Source: Mrakia gelida (Eukaryota > Basidiomycota > Tremellomycetes > Cystofilobasidiales > Mrakiaceae). Taken from it: a DNA stretch of 64,000 bases. The stretch is from NCBI GenBank assembly GCA_024345305.1, contig BRON01000001.1, forward strand, positions 1,860,001 to 1,924,000, read 5' to 3'. Positions 1 to 11,917 of this stretch are shown here, piece by piece. Position numbers and translations under genes: made by a program. Each line of letters starts with the position of its first letter. Within the stretch, counting starts at the first letter, position 1. The notes under the pieces are model-generated. The model was not told the DNA's origin. It saw only the letters and a list, made by a program, of their open reading frames with translations, and did no database searches.

Positions 1-14
1 GAGCGACTCCTCTC

Positions 15-560
15 ATGGAAGATCATCGCGCGGCAGCTGCTACTACTGCTCTTCCTCCCCCGGCGTCGGATACGATCCAGGAAGTCGACGCTGGGCCTCT
101 CGAGGAAGCAACTCGGATCCCGCCTGCTTACGGCGTGAGTTTTGCTCTCTCTCCCTCTTTGATCTCGCTCGCTCCCTTCGAACTCGCTCTCCCGTTCTGA
201 CCTCGCTCCGACCTCCGTATCTTGGAGTGCAGCTCCTCCTCCCTCCTCGCTCTCGGACGCGTCGACTTCGCCTCCAACGTTCACTACGACGACGTCGAAG
301 TCGAGAGCTGGCTGATCGCTTTGCTCTGTCTCTGGCTGTCTCGCTATATTAATTGGACACTATACTTTTTGAACCCCTCCCTTGCATGTCTCGGTAAATC
401 TCACCTTCAGTTCTCGAGGCAGATGAAGTCTCTTTCTCTCGCGACGTCGTCGAGAGAGTCGACGTTGAAGTCGAGGCAGGAGAAACTGAGCGAGCGGGAA
501 TCTTAACGACCAAGAGTCAAGCCTTCCTAGAGAGATATCTACAAGAACTAGGGGGCAGAT
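15..560 (+). CDS. Possible small spliced gene upstream of the OPT gene, structure unresolved
   Basis: An ATG at 15 opens 40 codons ending in a clean GTGAGT donor at 135 with a CTGAC branch site downstream. A later acceptor near 421-424 opens a frame that reads ...EVSFSRDVVERVDVEVEAG and ends TKSQAFLERYLQELGGR before a TAG at 558-560. That C-terminal segment has balanced, protein-like composition. I could not join the two exons in one frame with confidence, since the middle exon (about 222-290) fits more than one way. It may be a short independent gene, a long 5' leader of the transporter, or the remains of an upstream gene. The protein is not recognised. Confidence 0.25.
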
Positions 561-893
561 AGATAAGGAGCTAAAAACAAAACAACGAACGAAGAGGACA
601 ACACCTCGGAGGAGCCCCTGCTCTCGAACGCATGGCTCCCTTTCCTTTGTCGTCTTCCCTTTCTGCTCTTTCAAACGGGTTCTGACCTCAAACGTCGACA
701 TAGAGGCAAACCAAGACTCTCGTCTCCAATCACCTCCCTTCCAAATCTGCTCTAGAACCCCAGGACTCTCTGAAAACCTAGCTCGGCTCGACTCATCGAC
801 GTCAAGAGAGGGCGAGCTCGTCGATTCCTCCCTTCCTTCCCTTCGTTCTCCTCCCCCGTCCCTTCCTCCGGCCTTCTTCTTCCCCCCCGAGCC

Positions 894-3800
894 ATGCTAG
901 CGCAGAGACTGGCAGCGAATAGGACGGTCATGTCTTCCGAGAGAGTGAGTCCAAATCTTCCTTTCTTCCTTCTCTTTCTCTCATCTCAAGCCCAAACTCA
1001 TGTTTGCGCGAGCTGAACGAGTTCACCCTTCTTATCCTTTCCTTTCCCTCCCCGCTCAGGACGTCGGGACCCAAACCTCTCTCTCGTTCGAGACCTCAAG
1101 CTCGATACGGAACGAGCTGCTGCTGTATCTCGAGGAGCAGGGCATGCTGGACGATCAGGAGGAGGAGGGAGGCAAGGACAAGGCTGGAGCAGATTCCGAT
1201 GGACGAAGCTACGTTCGAGGAGTGGGGGAGATGAGTATAGAGGAGCTGAGAGCGGTGAGTCCGGATCTCCATGATACGGTATCTGATGCGAGAAGGGCTC
1301 TCGGTCGTAACGAGCGTCGAGGGAGGGGAGGGTGTTTCGTTGGGGAGAAGAGCTCGAGGGCTGAACGAGGTCGGTCGATTCTCAAACCATCGACCTCCTC
1401 GCTTTCGTCTTCGAGCTTCCAGCCGCTATGGAAGCTCCTCAGACCTTGAGCGGACTCTCCTTGTCTTGAAGCTCGTTCTCGAACATCTGTCATCTTCGCC
1501 GGAGCCTGACAGCGTCTTCCTTTGTGAGCTGACCTCGCTTCCCCTTCTCGTCGTCACTCCAGATGCACTACCAACACCTGCTTGACCCCAACTACGACGC
1601 TCCCCTCCTAGCTCGCGAAGCAGCTACCCTCTCTCGATGGGACCGCGAACCATCCTCTCGTCCTCCAACCCTCTCGACGTACAACCACCCTCAACGACCT
1701 CCCCTTCGACCTCAACCCGGCGATCCCATTCCTCTCTCTTTCTACTCGAACACCAACACGGAGGGAGGAGAGACATCGGATGGTCCACGCTATACGGACG
1801 ATGGAGCTGATGCTGAGATGTGGACGGACTGGGGCTTCGATGAGGGAGAGGAAGACTCGGTCTACGCAGAGGGTTCGTCTCTCGTCCTCCTTTCGTCTTC
1901 TCTATCGCGCGACCGTTGTAGCTGACTCTTCGTTAATCTTCGGCAGTGCGAGCTGCAGTTAGCAACACGGATGACCCAACGATGCCTGTGAACACTCTGA
2001 GGGTCTGGGTTCTGGGGATACTGGGGAGCGTGATCCTCGCGGGAGTCAATCAGGTACGAACCCCGTCTCCCTGCTTCGTTCCACGCGTCGAGACTGAGCA
2101 GCGGGAAAGCTGACCACCGCTCTCACCCCTCTGGGAACACAGTTCTTCTACTTTCGATACCCGTCCGTGAACGTCGATTCTCTGGTCATTCAGTGAGTTC
2201 GTTTTGGAAGGTCTCCAGTCGAGCTGCCGTTTCTCGCTAACTTCGACGCGTTGCCTCCTCGATTCAGACTTCTGGCCTATCCGCTGGGGATCGGTATGCA
2301 TCATCTGCTACCTTATGGTAGATTCATTAATCCTGGGCCGTTCAACAGTTCGTTCACTACACCTCCCGGCTCGCGTTCCACTTGTTGGGTCGTCTCGAAC
2401 TCGGACTGACCGTTTGATCGTTCGATCGACTGCAGTCAAGGAGCACACCCTCATCACCATCATGGCTGGAGTGGCTCAGGGAAACGCGTACGCTACGAAC
2501 ATCTTGATCGGTGAGTTCGAGGGAGACGAGAGGAATATGGCGACGAAGACTGAGCTGAAACCGACGCGTTCTGGCTTTTTGTTCTAGTCCAACGGAGCTT
2601 CTAGTAAGCCCTCCTTTCCCTCACCACGCTTCGAAGGCCGCTCTTCCTGACTTCTCTTCAATTACTTGCTGCAGTCACCAAAACTGGTCGTTCGCCTACA
2701 AGGTTCGTTCGAGCTGCCTCGTCTCCCTCGCTCACGAAGCTCGCGTCTGACTCAACGTTCCTCCCCTCGCCTCTCGAAACAGATCATGCTGGTTCTCTCG
2801 ACTCAGCTCATCGGATTCTCAATGGGAGGACTGCTACGGAGATTCCTCGTTTGGCCGGCTGCTATGATCTGTGAGCTTCGACCCGACTACGTTCGTCTTC
2901 GCGTTCAAGTCGTCTTCGCTCTTCGCTGACTCGAACCTTCTTTCCTTTCCCAGGGCCCGCGAGCCTCATCAACGCCGCTCTTCTGAACACGCTGCACTCC
3001 ATATCGCCTGGCGGTGTGACTCCTCCGGGCGAGATCTCGAGAGATAGGGTTCGTCGCGTCTCTTTGCCTTCGCCGTTCGATTCGAGTGAGCGAACACTGA
3101 CTCTTCATCCTCTCTTTCTTCTGAGATCAGTTCTTCTACCGAGTCACCGGCGCGATGTTCATCTGGACTTGGGTGTGAGCTCCCCTTTTTTTCATGGGAG
3201 GGGCGAAGGACGCGAAGGTCAAGCTGATTTCTCGTCTCGATTCCAGACCGGGCTACCTTGTAACAGCGCTCTCGAACTTCGACTGGGTCACTTGGATCTT
3301 CCCCAAGAACGTCGTCGTCAATCAAGTGTTCGGATACTCTGTAAGTCCTGCGTTGGTTGAGCCTCTCGTCGCGTTCGCTCAAGGCTGACTCGTTCCTCCC
3401 TCCTCTTCTCCTCTCTCAGCACGGTCTCGGTCTCTCCCTCCTTACCTTCGATTGGGGAGTGATATCCACATTGGGCTCCCCCTTGGCGACGCCTTGGTGG
3501 GCTTGCTGCAACGCGGTCGTGAGCCTGCAGATCTGCATTCGGACGAAGAGGGTCAGTTTCAGATTGAGGGCTGATTTTTGTTTTCTTCTTTCCATCGTCC
3601 TCCTTCGCGAAACTCACAGGTCGGGCTCTTTGGCTTCGTTCTTTTCCTTTACCCTGCGCTCTACTATACGGGCGCCTTTTCGGCCTGGTACCTTCCCTTC
3701 TCCGGAACCAACAGCTACGACAACACGGGAGAAACATACAACCTCACGCGGATTCTCAAGTCCGGGTCCGTCGAGTTCGACGAGGCGTGAGTTCATCTTC

Positions 3801-6705
3801 ATTCCCGCCTTCCCTTCTTCATCCTTCCTTCCTGACCCTTCTTCCGTCTTCCTCATCTTTTTCAGAGGCTACGAGGGGTATTCTGAGATCTTTGTCCCAC
3901 TCACCTTCACGATGGCTTATTCTCTCTCGTTCGCGTGTCTCGTGAGTCTCTCGAACGCGTCTCGTCTTCGTTTCTCGTCTTCGTTGTGTCTTCGAACTGA
4001 CCTCTCCATCGTCCTCTTCATCCTTCCTCCGACCCAAGATGGCCACCCTCACCCATACAGTCCTCTACTATCGCGGAGCCGTGAGTCTCTCCCGCCGCAA
4101 GAAGGTCTTTCGCCGCGGATCGAGCCTCAACTGACCTCCGACGAATTCCCTCCCTTCAGATCTGGACCCAAGCTTGGAGAGGTCTGCACGACGAGACCGA
4201 TATTCACTCGAGGTTGATGAGGAAGTACAGAGAGGTTCCTCGTGAGCCCCAACCCTTCTTGACGAGCTCTCGTCCCCCCGATTGAAGCTGACGATCGCGA
4301 TTCCTCACCCTTCAATCTCAGTGAGCTGGTACGGGGCCGTTTTTCTCGTCAACCTCGGACTGGGTGCGTCTCTCATCTCTCTAAAATCGACTTTCTCCTC
4401 GCACGCTGACTCCTCTCTCGTTCTTCCAGGCCTTGGAGTCGTCTGTGGTTTCAAAACGTGAGTCGGATTGCGTCTCAAACATCATCTTTCCTCTCCAGTT
4501 GAAGCCCAACCGACTTCTCCCTCTTCCTCAGCGACATGCCTCCCTGGACTCTCTTCCTCGCTCTTTTCATCGCTTTCTTCTTCGCTCTTCCTGTAGGAGT
4601 CGTTCAGGCCGTCACGAATCAGCAAGGAGCCTTGAACGTGTGAGTTCGAAGACGCGTCGAGACGTTTCGTGACCAAGGCTGACCAGTTATTTCGCTTCTC
4701 GCTTGCTTCATCTTAGGATCTCCGAGCTCATCATGTGAGTAAATATCTCTCCTGTGTGATCTTCGTCGATCCTCTTCGAGAACCGACTGGGGTGAAGAAG
4801 AACGTCGCTCGACGCTGAGCTGGAGTTTCGAGCTCCGAGTTCGCTTCGTTCTTCGCTGACTCGTCCTTTTCCATCCAACCTTCTCTCTCGCAGTGGATAC
4901 ATCAACCCAGGAAAGCCGATTTCGATGATGATCTTCAAGACCTACAGCTACAGTGAGCATTCGGTCGAGGAGAGGAACGCGAGGGATCTCGCTTACACCT
5001 TCTTCCTCTCCTTGCTCTTCTCTCAGTCACTCTCACTCAGGGCCTCAGCTTCCTCAACGATATGAAACTCGGTCACTGTGAGTCCGCCCTCGCGCCGTTC
5101 TTCTCCTCTTTTCGAGGGAGAGTGAGATGAAGGACCGAAGGACGAGCGCGTTTCTCGTCTCGTCGACCTCGACCGCTGATCTCGATCCCCGTCCTTCCTT
5201 CTCCTTCCAGACATGAAGATTCCCCCTAGGCTCATGTTTCACGCACAGATGATCGCCGCCATCTTTGGTTGCTTGGTTCAGGTCGGGTGAGTCGGTTTCG
5301 CCTCTCAATTCGCCTTCTCCGTCGCTGACTTTCGTTCTTTGTCGCTTCAAGCGTCGACGAATGGATGTATACGAACATCAAGGACTGTGAGTCATCGCTT
5401 CCTTTTGTCATACCTCTTCCACGACGGTAGCTGATCTCTCCTTCCTCTCGCGTTTCAGTGTGCAAACCGGAAACTGGAAGTGAGCGAGACCTCGTTTTCC
5501 CTGAAGCGTTTCTCTCTTCTCCCTCGTTTTCCTGACAGCTTCCTTTCGCCCACGTCATCAGCCGATTTCTGGTGTCCCTCAGCTCAAACGGTAAACTCGT
5601 GAGTTCAACATATAGAGGGGAATGCGTCGTGAAACGAGTGAACGCGAGAGCTGACCTCGACGCGATTGTTTTTGCAGTTCGCTCTGGTTCGCTCGTCTCA
5701 AGTCGCACGCGTTCCTCTGACCCTCGACCGCTCTGTCACAGTTCTACGTCGCTAGCATCCTCTGGGGTGTTTTCCCTCCGGGTCGAATTTTCTCTCCAGG
5801 AAGGATCTACTCGCCCGTTTTCTGGGGGTTTTTCGCCGGTGAGGCTCGAGATCGAACTCTCCCCGAAGAACGCCAGTGCTCACTCGTCCTTCATTCCTCC
5901 AGGTGTTCTTGCGCCTTTCCCCTTCTACTTCCTCGCCAAGCGGCATCCGACAAAGTGGTACAAAGTACGTACGACCATCTGTCTGTTGACGAGGAAGAGC
6001 TCAAAAGTCGCTCGCTGACCGACCCTCTCCTCTCGTCTTCCTCAGTTCGTCAACACCCCAGTCATCTTCGCCGTTACCGCTCTGGTGCCTCCCTTCTTGC
6101 CTATCAACATCATCAGCTACTGCTACACCAACTGTGAGTGTTTTCTCTGCCTTCGCTCGTCGTCCCTCGCCGTCGAATCGAATTGACGCGTCGCGACTTC
6201 CCACCATTCTCTTCATCAGTCATCTTCCAATATCGTCAGTCAACTGGGCTCTCCTCTCTCCTCTCCCCGAAGTACTGCTGATATGTCTCCTCTCATCTCC
6301 AGTCGTCCGGAAGTACAAGTTCGTTTGGTGGAGTCGCTTCAGTGAGTGCTTCCGTTTTCGACGACCGTCTCGCAGAAAGCCGCTGACCTCCCCCCTTTGT
6401 CCTTCTCAGACTACATCCTCTCCGCTGGACTCTCAGCAGGCTACGCCATCGCCGTCATCATCATCTTCTTCGCCCTCACTTACCCGAACAACGGCAAAAT
6501 AGGAGCGCATACCGTCTTAGCCTACTGGGGAAACATGTTCGTCGCCCCTGCTGTTTCGTTCTCGTTCCGCCCTTCTCTCGTTGTTCTGACGACTCTCCTT
6601 CCTCCGTCTTGTCGTTGCAGGGTTGGCTCGGATACTGCAGACAACCTGGGAGCTCCCTACAAGACTCTCGCCCCAGGCGAGACGTTTGGATCGAAAACCT
6701 GGTGA
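894..6705 (+). CDS. Oligopeptide transporter, OPT family (about 30 introns)
   Basis: This is a proton-coupled oligopeptide transporter of the fungal OPT family, expected in the plasma or vacuolar membrane. Spliced exons give the family signatures in order: VRAAVSNTDDPTMPVNTLR before the first membrane helix, LLAYPLG, FINPGPFN, VKEHTLITIMAGVAQGNAYA, NWSFAYK, QLIGFSMGGLLRRFLVWPAAMIWPASL, the NQVFGYSHGLGL stretch, ISELIIGYINPGKPISMMIFKTY, TQGLSFLNDMKLGHYMKIPPR, QMIAAIFGCLVQVGVDEWM, GVFPPGRIFS and a C-terminus ending GETFGSKTW. The start at 894 is chosen because it leads through a phase-0 donor (945) into an acidic N-terminal cytosolic region; the upstream ATG at 15 cannot be connected. Exons are often under 60 nt and some donors are GTTCGT rather than GTGAGT. 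Family assignment is firm; exact exon edges and substrate are not. Confidence 0.88.
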
Positions 6706-7244
6706 TCTCTCTCTCTCTCTTCTTCGCTCGTTTTTGACTTCGCCTCTCTTCGGAGCTCGGTTCGTTCTTCATCCCTCGTTGTACTACTCTCGCATATCTC
6801 TCTTCCTCATCTGTCTCGTTCTGCTGCTAGGTACTGCTCCTGTTTTGCCGTTTTCACGACCCTCGGATCTACTTGCTTGTTCGCGTTTTGTTTTCACTCT
6901 TTATGATCTCTGCTGGCTCTTTCTTCGTTCGGAGGGGGAGCCCCTCTTCTAGCAGAGCTTCCGCATCTCTCTCCTGTCAGAGTCGATGAACAGAGAAGGA
7001 TCATGAAATGGTCGCGAGGAGAGAGAAGAAAACTGGGACGCGATCCTGGGCGATCGAAACAAAGCGAGGAACGGTCGCAAGAATTACCCAAAGCACCGTA
7101 AGCCGGTGATGGACACCGAGAGCTCAAAAGGAGGTACTAGGGAGTAAGTCCCACGGTCGCGGAGGTCTAGTAAGTTCGAACTTCTGTAGGAACAAGCCGA
7201 TGAAAGAGAACGACGCGTCCGCGACGTCTCCCTTTTTCCCTTCC
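6706..7244. other. Convergent 3' intergenic region
   Basis: This lies between the stop of the OPT gene (+) and the stop of the next gene (-). It holds the two 3' untranslated regions. The first 200 bases are T/C-rich. No splice-consistent exon was found on either strand. Confidence 0.5.
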
Positions 7245-8440
7245 TCAACAGCACTTCTGTTCCTCGATATCCTTCTCGTCGGTTTTACTGAGCCTTCTGA
7301 GCACCCCCAGTACACTATCCGCCCAGTTCCTCCTGCCCTCCATCTCTGATTCCCTCGTGAGCGCTCCTCCATCCTTCGTTTCGTCCCAGTTGCGTCCGAA
7401 TTTCGCTTTGTAGTGGAAGGGCGAGTCCCTGCTCTCGATGAGATCCCTTCCCTTGAGCGAGGGAGGTATGGGAGAGTTGGCTCGACGAGGACGTGAGGTG
7501 TAGACTGAAAGGGAGGAGAGGGAGTGTTCATGGCGACGAAGAGGAGGACGGTCGGATCCGGAGCGAGGGTCTTGGAGGGATTGAGTGGACGCCGAGAAGG
7601 GGAGAGAGCCAGCTGATTAAAAAAGAGAAGAGATCAAAGTCAGCGAACGCCGAAGACGATAAACGGGGTTCCCTTGGGAGATCGAAGGGGAGAGAGAGAG
7701 AAGACGCCTTGGCTGAACGGACTCACGACGCGAGCGAGGATGCGGGAAGAGGGAAGATGACTTCTTCAACGAGAGCTGCTCTTCCTTCGCCGTCAAAGTC
7801 GAGGAGGAAGCTTTGGAGTCCGCGATGTTATCGTAGAAGAAGGAGGATGTAGGTCAAGAGGATCGGGAGCTGCCGAGGGAGCATGCCGAACTCGAGGAGG
7901 AGGTGGAAGAGGACGAAGAGGTCGTTCGAAGAAACGAAGGACGGCGAGGGGAGATGAGGTTCAGGGGAGGCATCCTCGATGATTTTCGGCGAGGTTTGGT
8001 TGTGGGGGAAGGAGAGTGAAGTGGGAGAGGAGGAAGGGCAAGAAGGACGAGCTCGATGGTGGTTGGAACTTGGAAGGTCGAATCGAAGAAGGAAACTCGA
8101 CGTCGAACTCGCCGTGGATCGAACTGAACACTGGGCCGGCGGAGGTCTCACTGATGATCAAAACAAACAAAGAACCCAAGAAGAGCGCAAAAAAGCCTTT
8201 CAGCCAACGAGCAGAGAGGAGGCCGAAGGTTGAAAACTTTCAACGAGCCAAGTCCCTCGAGCTGGACGAGACAGCGCTCGTTCCCAACAAAGAGAAAAGG
8301 AGGGAAGTCGAAGCGAGAGCTCTCGCTCGTTCTTCTTCTGGCAGCAAGATAGAGAGAGAGAGTAAGGAAGCAGCCATAGATAGATACAAAAGAAGGTGAC
8401 TCGAGGGTTTCGGAGGAATATAGACAGGTAGGAGCAAGAG
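7245..8440 (-). CDS. Unrecognised minus-strand gene, exon structure unresolved
   Basis: The last exon reads convincingly as protein: ...PSLKGRDLIESRDSPFHYKAKFG, then RNWDETKDGGALTRESEMEG, RRNWADSVLGVLRRLSKTDE and KDIEEQKCC, ending TGA at 7245-7247. An intron with a GTGAGT donor (about 7727), a GCTGAC branch and a TTTAATCAG acceptor precedes it. Upstream exon-like stretches in more than one frame include SETSAGPVFSSIHGEFDVEF near 8090-8150 and LQSFLLDFDGEGRAALVEEV near 7750-7810, and a candidate start lies near 8380-8437. I could not join all parts in one frame, so either an intron is missed or the gene is damaged. The C-terminus is charged and soluble. Function unknown. Confidence 0.4.
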
Positions 8441-8514
8441 AACCAGAGCAAAGGGGCTAAGTAAGAAGACAAAGAGATCGCATCGTCGAGACGCGTCGCG
8501 TTGGAGTGTCGAGC

Positions 8515-9478
8515 TTAGGCAGCGACGACCTCCCTGGGAAGCAGACCTCCGAGTCCGGGCTGAACGAAAGAGGGTCGAGAGAAGGAAATGTCAGTAAAGA
8601 GGTTGGAGGTGCGAGCAGCGAGAAGAAGTGAGAGGAAGACTCACGAGCAATCCGGCGAGGATTCCAGTGGCAGGGAGAGCAGGGACGCCTGGGAGGGTGG
8701 GGACGGTCGGGAGGGTACCTCCAGCGATGGGCAGAAGAGCGGCGAGGAGACCGGTGAGGAGACCTTGGACTGAGAGGCGATGCGTGAGAGGAAGAGGATG
8801 AAGGGTAAGCTGGCGAGTCGAGCTGCAACGACGAGAGAAGAGAAGAACGAACCAGGAGCGAGGAGAGGGCCGAGGAGAGGAATAGTCGAGAGCTTCCCGA
8901 CAATAGCGGTGACGTTGGCGAGGATCTGGGTGACTGTGAATCGAGAAGAAGGAAGTTAGCTAAGCGTGAGGGAGGTTCCGAGGTTCGGAAGGGGTGAAGA
9001 GACGTACCGAGGGGAGAAAGCGAAGAGACGGCAGAGGTAGGGTCGGTCGGGACGGTTGGGAGCGAACCAGCCGCTCCAGTAGCAGAGGTGAGCTGAAAAG
9101 GGAAGACGATAGAGAGTCAGCTTCACATGCGATGAGCGCCATTGAGAATAGGTAAGAAGATACTCACAGCAGAGGTGAGCTGAGAGAGGATACCGAGGCC
9201 TCCGATGGACGTGAGTCCTCCAGCGTTGGCTTGACCGAGAAGGGAATCCTGCGAAGAGCGAGGTGGGTTAGCTTCGAAACGTCGAAGAAGAAAAATGGGA
9301 GAGGGAGAGAAGAACTCACAGTGACGTCCTTCAAAGTCTGAACAAGGTCGAGAGGGGAGGAAGCGTCCGTGGTGACCTTCGCGTTGGCGTTCGCTCCAAC
9401 GAGAGGAGCAGCGTTCGACGAGAGGACGGCGAATGCGAGGAAGGCAGGCAGGATGGTGGAGAAGGAGGGAAAGATCAT
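8515..9478 (-). CDS. Small secreted hydrophobic Leu/Pro/Thr/Gly-rich protein
   Basis: The first exon (9478-9320) encodes a signal peptide (MIFPSFSTILPAFLAFAVLSSNA, cleavage probably after NAA) followed by a short polar stretch and LDLVQTLKDVT. Exon 2 (9248-9168) reads DSLLGQANAGGLTSIGGLGI and joins in phase 0. Later exons are repetitive: TGAAGSLPTVPTDPTSAVSS, VTQILANVTAIVGKLSTIPL and LPTVPTLPGVPALPATGILA, then PGLGGLLPREVVAA and TAA at 8515. No cysteine framework or enzyme motif is visible. The composition suggests a surface or wall-associated low-complexity protein. It is not recognised as a named family; reading frame and secretion are well supported, function is not. Confidence 0.7.
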
Positions 9479-10120
9479 CTTGAAGAGTAGGTCGGTGAAG
9501 GAGTGAAGGAGTGAAGTTGGTTGGGAGGGAGGGTGTTGTTGTTGGATGCGAAACGAAGCGAGGTCAGCCTGAGCGTCTTTTATAGTCGAGAAATGACCTC
9601 AGCGAGCGCAATTTAGACTCACGGGACCTGAGAAAGAGGAACGGATGTCTGGCTAGCTCGAAAAAAAGTGGAAGAACGTCGGATGCGCTAGAGGTGAGTG
9701 AGATCACCGACGTCCTCTCCGGTTCTCGAAGTTCGGATCCGTCGTGCTCGATCTCCCTCGCCCCACATGCAGGCACGTTCAGGCCAGAACGCGAGGACTT
9801 GCTGATAGAGGGAAAAGCGTGTGAAGGGAGAGGGTTTGGGAGCTACTCTGGGTTCATCTTCGTGCCTGAGGAGGAAGAAGAGGATGAAGAAGAAGAAGGA
9901 GAGTTGAGGATCGTCCCGTCTCATCGCAACGAAACGGATCGCTTTGTTTTCCCTTGGACCCCGACGAGAGGATGCAAGGCATCATCCAGCAGAGCGTCGG
10001 AGAGGTAGCACCTACAAGCTTTGGATGACGAAGAAAAGACGCTCAAATCAATATCTAGGAACAATCTGACGAGTCGGCGCTTCTTCGCCCTTCCTCTTCT
10101 CCCCTCGTCACGACACGAAC
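9479..10120. other. Intergenic region, promoter of the secreted protein
   Basis: This separates the start of the secreted-protein gene (9478, -) from the stop of the F-box-like gene (10121, -). A GA-rich run (GAGGAAGAAGAGGATGAAGA type) lies around 9870-9900. An open plus-strand frame at 9694-10008 lacks splice or composition support and looks like a chance frame. Confidence 0.45.
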
Positions 10121-11724
10121 CTAAAACTCTCCCACAACCCGCTCCTCCTCCTCAGCGAACATTCGAGCTAGCTGAACTAGCATAAACTTGGCCGATGATC
10201 GAAGGAAGGTCTCGAAGTACTTCCGTGCCTGAGTGAGGTCGAAGCGAGAACGAAAAAAACGTCAACGAAGGGATCGAGGAGGGAAGAAGACGCGACGGCG
10301 AGAGTTTTGGACGAGACGAACCAGTGAGAGCCTCTCCACGGAGTAGCATAACCTTTTGAACGAGAGAGTGCTGAACTGAGGAAGCGAAGAAGAAGAAAGG
10401 GGTCAAGAGAGTCAGGATAATGGAGGAGGGAAGACATGAGACGCGGCGAGCTCGCGAAGAAAAGGGACGAGAGACGAACGTGGGATCCATTCTACGAACC
10501 GCGAGGGGCAGGCGACCGAAGTGAAAGGGACTTGAGTACAGCCTGGAGGTGAAGGCCCAAAGAATCGATCGAAATCGGCGACGCGCCTGAAGCGAAGGGA
10601 TGGAACGATGAGCCAGGAAGGTCAGCTCGAGGACAACGAGAGATTCAGCAAAGTACAGACAGGGGATGCAAGACTGACCTCTCCCAGCTTTCATCTCAGT
10701 GACAAACATCACTCTCCTCCTCTCCTCCAACTCCCCAACAGCCGCTTCGACCTCTACTCGCTCCCTCTCCGACTCGACGACGAGAACGACCGATCCGTCT
10801 TGCATCGCGTTCGATCCCGTTCGGTCGACGAGGTAATCCTTCACGAAGAGCTTGAGGAGAGAGAGGGGATCTGGACGGTTGGTGTAGAGGAGAGTGGAGA
10901 GGTGGAAGCGGATGATCCGTCGACGCGAGAGGGAGGGAGGAGGAAGAGATGCGAGGAGGTCTCGGCCGCTCCTTGTTTCGACGTAGGGTAGGGTTCCTTC
11001 GAAGGAGACAATCTGTATCCGATGCCATTGCGCGAGGATTGGAGCTCTATTCAAGGTGGTCCAGCAGCTTTGATCCTTCTGGCGGCTTCGCGAGAAGTAC
11101 TCGAGGCGCGCTGGGTTGAGGTGAGGGAGGAGGACTTCGTGAAGAAGAGCGACGAGCCATGAGGATCCTCGGTGGTAGAAGTTGATGCGAACGAGATCCA
11201 AGGGGAGGGGTGTAGGAGCGAACACCATTTTTGAGAGAGAAAAGGAGAGTTCGGCTGCGATGGAGGAGGAGCCTGAGACGTCGAGGGTGAGGGTTCGGAT
11301 TTGGAGGAGGGAAAGGCAAGGGTTGAGGCGAGGCGAATTGATCGGCTGTAGAGAGGAGGGAAGATCGCGTTCAGCAAAGACAAGCAGTGACAGAAGCCTT
11401 CGGATAGACGAAAGAGAGCCGGAGCTCACGTTGTTCCTCAGGCAGAAGAGTCTCGCCAGTGACCATTGCGATTTCAGCACGACGTCCTCGTAGAGGAGGG
11501 TCGAGGTACCGAGGAGGAAGTCGAACGAGACTGTTCCCAGGACGGCAAGCGTTCGAGAGCTCGAGAGTTGGAAGATTTGAAGCAACACGTCCCATGGGAG
11601 CTCTCGAGGAGGGCAGATCTGGAGCGCAGGAGAGTGAGGAGGGAAGGAAGGAGGTTTTGAGCTCGTCAGCTCTGTCGAGGCTGAACGTGAAGGGTGAAAG
11701 GGAGCAGGGACTGACGTTCACCAT
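10121..11724 (-). CDS. F-box-like domain protein, paralogue of the gene at 61658-62675
   Basis: The first coding exon is 9 nt (ATG GTG AAC, 11724-11716). A phase-0 intron follows, then exon 2 (11618-11430) with PPRELPWDVLLQIFQLSSSR and TLAVLGTVSFDFLLGTSTLLYEDV, which fits the F-box pattern (LPxDVLLxI...L..LxxVSxxF). Exon 3 starts at 11345 (PINSPRLNPCLSLLQIRTLT) and carries SVVLVVESERERVEVEAAVG near its end. F-box proteins usually recruit substrates to SCF ubiquitin ligases via Skp1; that role is inferred from the family. Unlike its paralogue it continues past the shared end: a last exon reads ARKYFETFLRSSAKFMLVQL and ARMFAEEEERVVGEF before TAG (10121-10123). One or two joins between 10330 and 10680 are uncertain because several frames look coding there. 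Confidence 0.7.
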
Positions 11725-11917
11725 CCACTAGTGATCTCTAAGGTTGAGATGAGGCGGGACGAGGATGAAGGCTGGATGGGACAGAGGGGAAGGAAGAAGG
11801 GTGGTGAGCTCGACCATTCCTTCGCTTTCGACCCTCCCTCCTTCCCCGTCTGTCCATCTGAAGATGACTGACTCACTCGTTCAATCGCTCGGATAAGAGG
11901 CACGAAAAGAGCAGCTC

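Noticed and set aside
9694..10008. Plus-strand frame with a Glu-rich run
   Set aside because: The Glu run comes from a GAAGAG purine tract in the intergenic region; no donor, acceptor or homology supports it.
10152..11588. A 478-codon uninterrupted minus-strand frame
   Set aside because: It overlaps the F-box-like gene and includes introns that happen to be open; the N-terminal F-box segment needs the 9-nt exon and splicing, so the long frame is not the real protein.
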